Assembly: GCF_008327825.1 (NCBI RefSeq)
Contig: NZ_AP019827.1
Location: 806,001 to 870,000 of the forward strand
Reading direction: 5' to 3'
From: Leptotrichia shahii
GTDB taxonomy: Bacteria > Fusobacteriota > Fusobacteriia > Fusobacteriales > Leptotrichiaceae
Length of the DNA stretch: 64,000 nt
Below the pieces are notes generated by a model. It saw only the letters and a list, made by a program, of their open reading frames with translations. It made no database searches and was not told the DNA's origin. The translations under genes were made by a program, and so were the position numbers. Shown piece by piece: positions 61,902 through 64,000 of this stretch. The stretch's first letter is position 1, and each line of letters starts with the position of its first letter.

Positions 61902-63422
61902 ATGTCAAATAATGATAACAAAAGAGTAAGAGTTAGAATAGCACCATCTCCAACTGGAGATCCACATGTGGGAACTGCCTATATTGGTCTTTTTAATTAT
62001 GTATTTGCAAAACATAATGGCGGAGATTTTTTATTGAGAATTGAAGATACAGATAGAACTAGATTTTCTAAGGATTCGGAACAGCAAATTTTTGATGCGA
62101 TGAAATGGCTAGGGCTTAATTATGATGAAGGTCCAGACGTTGGTGGGGATAGAGGTCCTTACAGACAGTCTGAAAGATTTGAAATATATAAAGAATATGC
62201 TGAAAAATTGGTAGAAAAAGGTGAGGCATATTACTGTTTTTGTACACCTGAAAGATTGCAAAAATTGAGAGAAAGACAAACTGCGATGAAACAAGCACCT
62301 GGATATGACGGTCATTGTAGAAACCTTTCTAAAGAGGAAGTTGAAGCTAAATTGGCTGCAGGAGAACCTTATACAATTAGATTGAAAATGCCTTATGAAG
62401 GGGAAACAATTGTAAATGATGGTTTAAGAGGAGAAATTAGATTTGAGAATAGTAAAATTGATGACCAAGTATTGTTAAAATCTGATGGATTCCCTACTTA
62501 TCATTTGGCAAATATTGTGGATGACCATTTGATGGGAATTACACATGTTATTAGAGCTGAAGAATGGATTTCGTCTACGCCTAAACATATTCAATTGTAC
62601 AAAGCGTTTGGTTGGGATGAGCCAAAATGGTATCACATGCCACTTTTGAGAAATGCGGATAAAACTAAAATTTCTAAGAGAAAAAATCCAGTTTCATTGA
62701 ATTATTACCAAGAAGAAGGATATTTGAAGGAAGGGATTTTAAATTTCTTGGCTTTAATGGGATGGAGCTTTGGAGAAAACAAAGAAATTTTTACAATTGA
62801 AGAAATGATTGAAAACTTTTCATTTGATAAAATCTCGCTTGGAGGCCCTGTATTTGACTTGGTTAAATTAGGTTGGGTGAATAATCATCATATGAGATTG
62901 AAAGATTTAGACGAATTGACTAAATTAGCGATTCCATATTTCGTGAAAGCTGGATATTATGCTAATGAAAACTTGTCTGATGACGAATTTGCTAAATTGA
63001 GAAGAATTGTAGAAATTTCAAGAGAGGGAGCACATACTTTGAAAGAATTGCCTGAAATTTCATCAATTTACTTTGAAGATGAGTTTGAATTGCCAGTTGT
63101 TGAAGAAGGAATGAACAAAAAAGCAAGAAAATCTGTTGAAAAACTGAGAAATTCATTGGAAACAGAAGTTGGTAAAAAATCTATCGAATTATTTGTAGAA
63201 AAAATTAATGCTTTAAATGAAGAAATCTCTGAAGAAGAAGCAAAAGAAATTTTACACGGATTGCAAGATGAACTAGGGGAAGGACCAGCAGCAGTATTAA
63301 TGCCACTTAGAGCAGTTGTTACTGGAAAAGCTAGAGGAGCGGACTTGTATACTGTAATTGCAATTATTGGAAAAGAGAGAACTTTGAAGAGAGTTCAAAA
63401 TACTTTGGAAAAAATTAAATAG
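61902..63422 (+). CDS. gltX: Glutamyl-tRNA synthetase
   Basis: The 506-residue class I synthetase has RIAPSPTGDPHVGTAYIGLF (HIGH-type site), LLRIEDTDRTRFSKDSEQ, and the KMSKS-type loop DKTKISKRKNPVS. A C-terminal anticodon-binding helical domain follows. AGGAG lies upstream. Whether it also charges tRNA-Gln cannot be told here. Confidence 0.96.
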   Translation: MSNNDNKRVRVRIAPSPTGDPHVGTAYIGLFNYVFAKHNGGDFLLRIEDTDRTRFSKDSEQQIFDAMKWLGLNYDEGPDVGGDRGPYRQSERFEIYKEYAEKLVEKGEAYYCFCTPERLQKLRERQTAMKQAPGYDGHCRNLSKEEVEAKLAAGEPYTIRLKMPYEGETIVNDGLRGEIRFENSKIDDQVLLKSDGFPTYHLANIVDDHLMGITHVIRAEEWISSTPKHIQLYKAFGWDEPKWYHMPLLRNADKTKISKRKNPVSLNYYQEEGYLKEGILNFLALMGWSFGENKEIFTIEEMIENFSFDKISLGGPVFDLVKLGWVNNHHMRLKDLDELTKLAIPYFVKAGYYANENLSDDEFAKLRRIVEISREGAHTLKELPEISSIYFEDEFELPVVEEGMNKKARKSVEKLRNSLETEVGKKSIELFVEKINALNEEISEEEAKEILHGLQDELGEGPAAVLMPLRAVVTGKARGADLYTVIAIIGKERTLKRVQNTLEKIK

Positions 63423-63461
63423 TTTTTTTGAAAATAATTATAACTTTAGGATATTGAAAAG

Positions 63462-63503
63462 AAAAAAGAAATTTGAAGATTTGAGTTCGGATTTCTTTTT
63501 TAT
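63462..63503 (+). terminator. Terminator of gltX
   Basis: AAAAAGAAAT (63463-63472) pairs with ATTTCTTTTT (63491-63500), and the T-rich arm continues. Confidence 0.65.
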
Positions 63504-63589
63504 TAGGAATTTCTTATTTAAATTTTCATTTCTTATGTAGTATACTTGTATCGAATCAATTTTAAAAATAATTTATTAGGAGTGATTAA

Positions 63590-64000
63590 ATGAAAAAAAT
63601 TTTATTATTTATGGTGATGTTATTTTCAGCAACTGTATTTGCAGGAACTGTTAATGTGAAAGTTACAAATAAAATCAATTTTGGGATTTCTCCAAAAGAA
63701 TTGAGAAATATTGTGAAAAGTGAGCCGTTATCAAATTCACATGATGATGGAAGTTATGCTGTTTATTATTATGCAAACGTAGAGGATCCGTTAGGTGTAA
63801 AAAGACAATTTAACAGTTTTGCCTTTTCTGAAAATAAGCTGTATTCGACAATTTTTGATTCGGCTACAACAGATGAGGAACATGCGAAAATAATTGAAAC
63901 TTATAAAAAAAATATAAGTAAGATTTCTAAAGAAAAGATGAGTATAAAAGAACGTAAAGGAGCTTTACTATTATATAATTCAAAAAAAATAATTGAAATA
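63590..64000 (+). CDS. Exported protein, 5' part only (continues past the window)
   Basis: AGGAGTG precedes the ATG at 63590. The first 18 residues, MKKILLFMVMLFSATVFA, form a signal peptide with an AxA-like cut before GT. The part seen (137 codons, no stop) reads VKVTNKINFGISPKELRNIV and SYAVYYYANVEDPLGVKRQF. No family is recognised. Probably periplasmic or surface. Confidence 0.7.
   Translation, partial: MKKILLFMVMLFSATVFAGTVNVKVTNKINFGISPKELRNIVKSEPLSNSHDDGSYAVYYYANVEDPLGVKRQFNSFAFSENKLYSTIFDSATTDEEHAKIIETYKKNISKISKEKMSIKERKGALLLYNSKKIIEI

Overview
The window is very AT-rich, about 70% A+T by eye. Its gene content points to Fusobacteriota, most likely a Leptotrichia-like bacterium. The pointers are the gene order ntpF-I-K-E-C-G-A-B-D with Na+-type ligands in the K ring, a CIRCE-controlled groESL operon, mevalonate-pathway genes, several lipoproteins, and RNase M5. 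The genus is inferred, because no 16S or search result is available.

Layout. (1) 1-12.7 kb is the late end of a prophage (or phage-tail-like element) with a contractile tail: a split late-control D protein, spike V, U, gp25/W, J, I, a tail fibre, a lysis module (papain-like hydrolase, two-domain endolysin, holin-like and spanin-like membrane proteins), and finally a P63C-domain gene with its own promoter. Between D and V, at about 745-3620, lies an accessory island. It holds two 34-35-residue membrane peptides with a convergent antisense RNA (a candidate type I toxin-antitoxin locus of par/fst layout), a two-helix membrane protein, a 59-residue AbrB-like regulator with a palindromic operator, a small helical protein and a BRO-type antirepressor. 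(2) 13-16 kb holds a small exported protein, pyrC and pyrE. (3) 16-25 kb is a complete V-type ATPase operon whose E subunit is interrupted by a one-base shift in a run of seven A. (4) 25-33 kb holds thrC (minus strand), two tandem paralogous lipoproteins, a MORN-type protein, a decayed IS605/TnpB right end, and groEL/groES with CIRCE. (5) 33.5-39.4 kb holds a DEAD-box RNA helicase and a minus-strand run of five envelope and small-domain genes. (6) 39.7-52.7 kb is housekeeping: ligA, rpsI-rplM, a DXS/transketolase-like enzyme, hom and lysC, D-lactate dehydrogenase, prfB with its programmed +1 frameshift, and tag. (7) 52.7-64 kb holds RNase M5, a PepD-type dipeptidase, a 49-codon gene, deoD, two hypothetical membrane genes (one frameshifted), a Cof-type phosphatase, mvaS, an acetyltransferase, mvaA, gltX and the start of an exported protein.

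How the genes work together. The thrC, hom and lysC genes give most of an aspartate-to-threonine route, and pyrC/pyrE belong to UMP synthesis. The V-ATPase probably couples ATP to Na+ movement. mvaS and mvaA supply mevalonate for isoprenoids, so the DXS-like enzyme is probably needed for something else, such as thiamine/pyridoxal precursors or a transketolase-type reaction. A family of roughly 95-120 bp intergenic palindromic elements with imperfect terminal inverted repeats is scattered through the chromosomal part, usually hugging stop codons.

The most interesting parts are the type I toxin-antitoxin-like locus and its possible link to the AbrB-like regulator, the split tail-hub gene, the dispersed repeat family, the two homopolymer frameshifts and the TnpB/guide-RNA relic.
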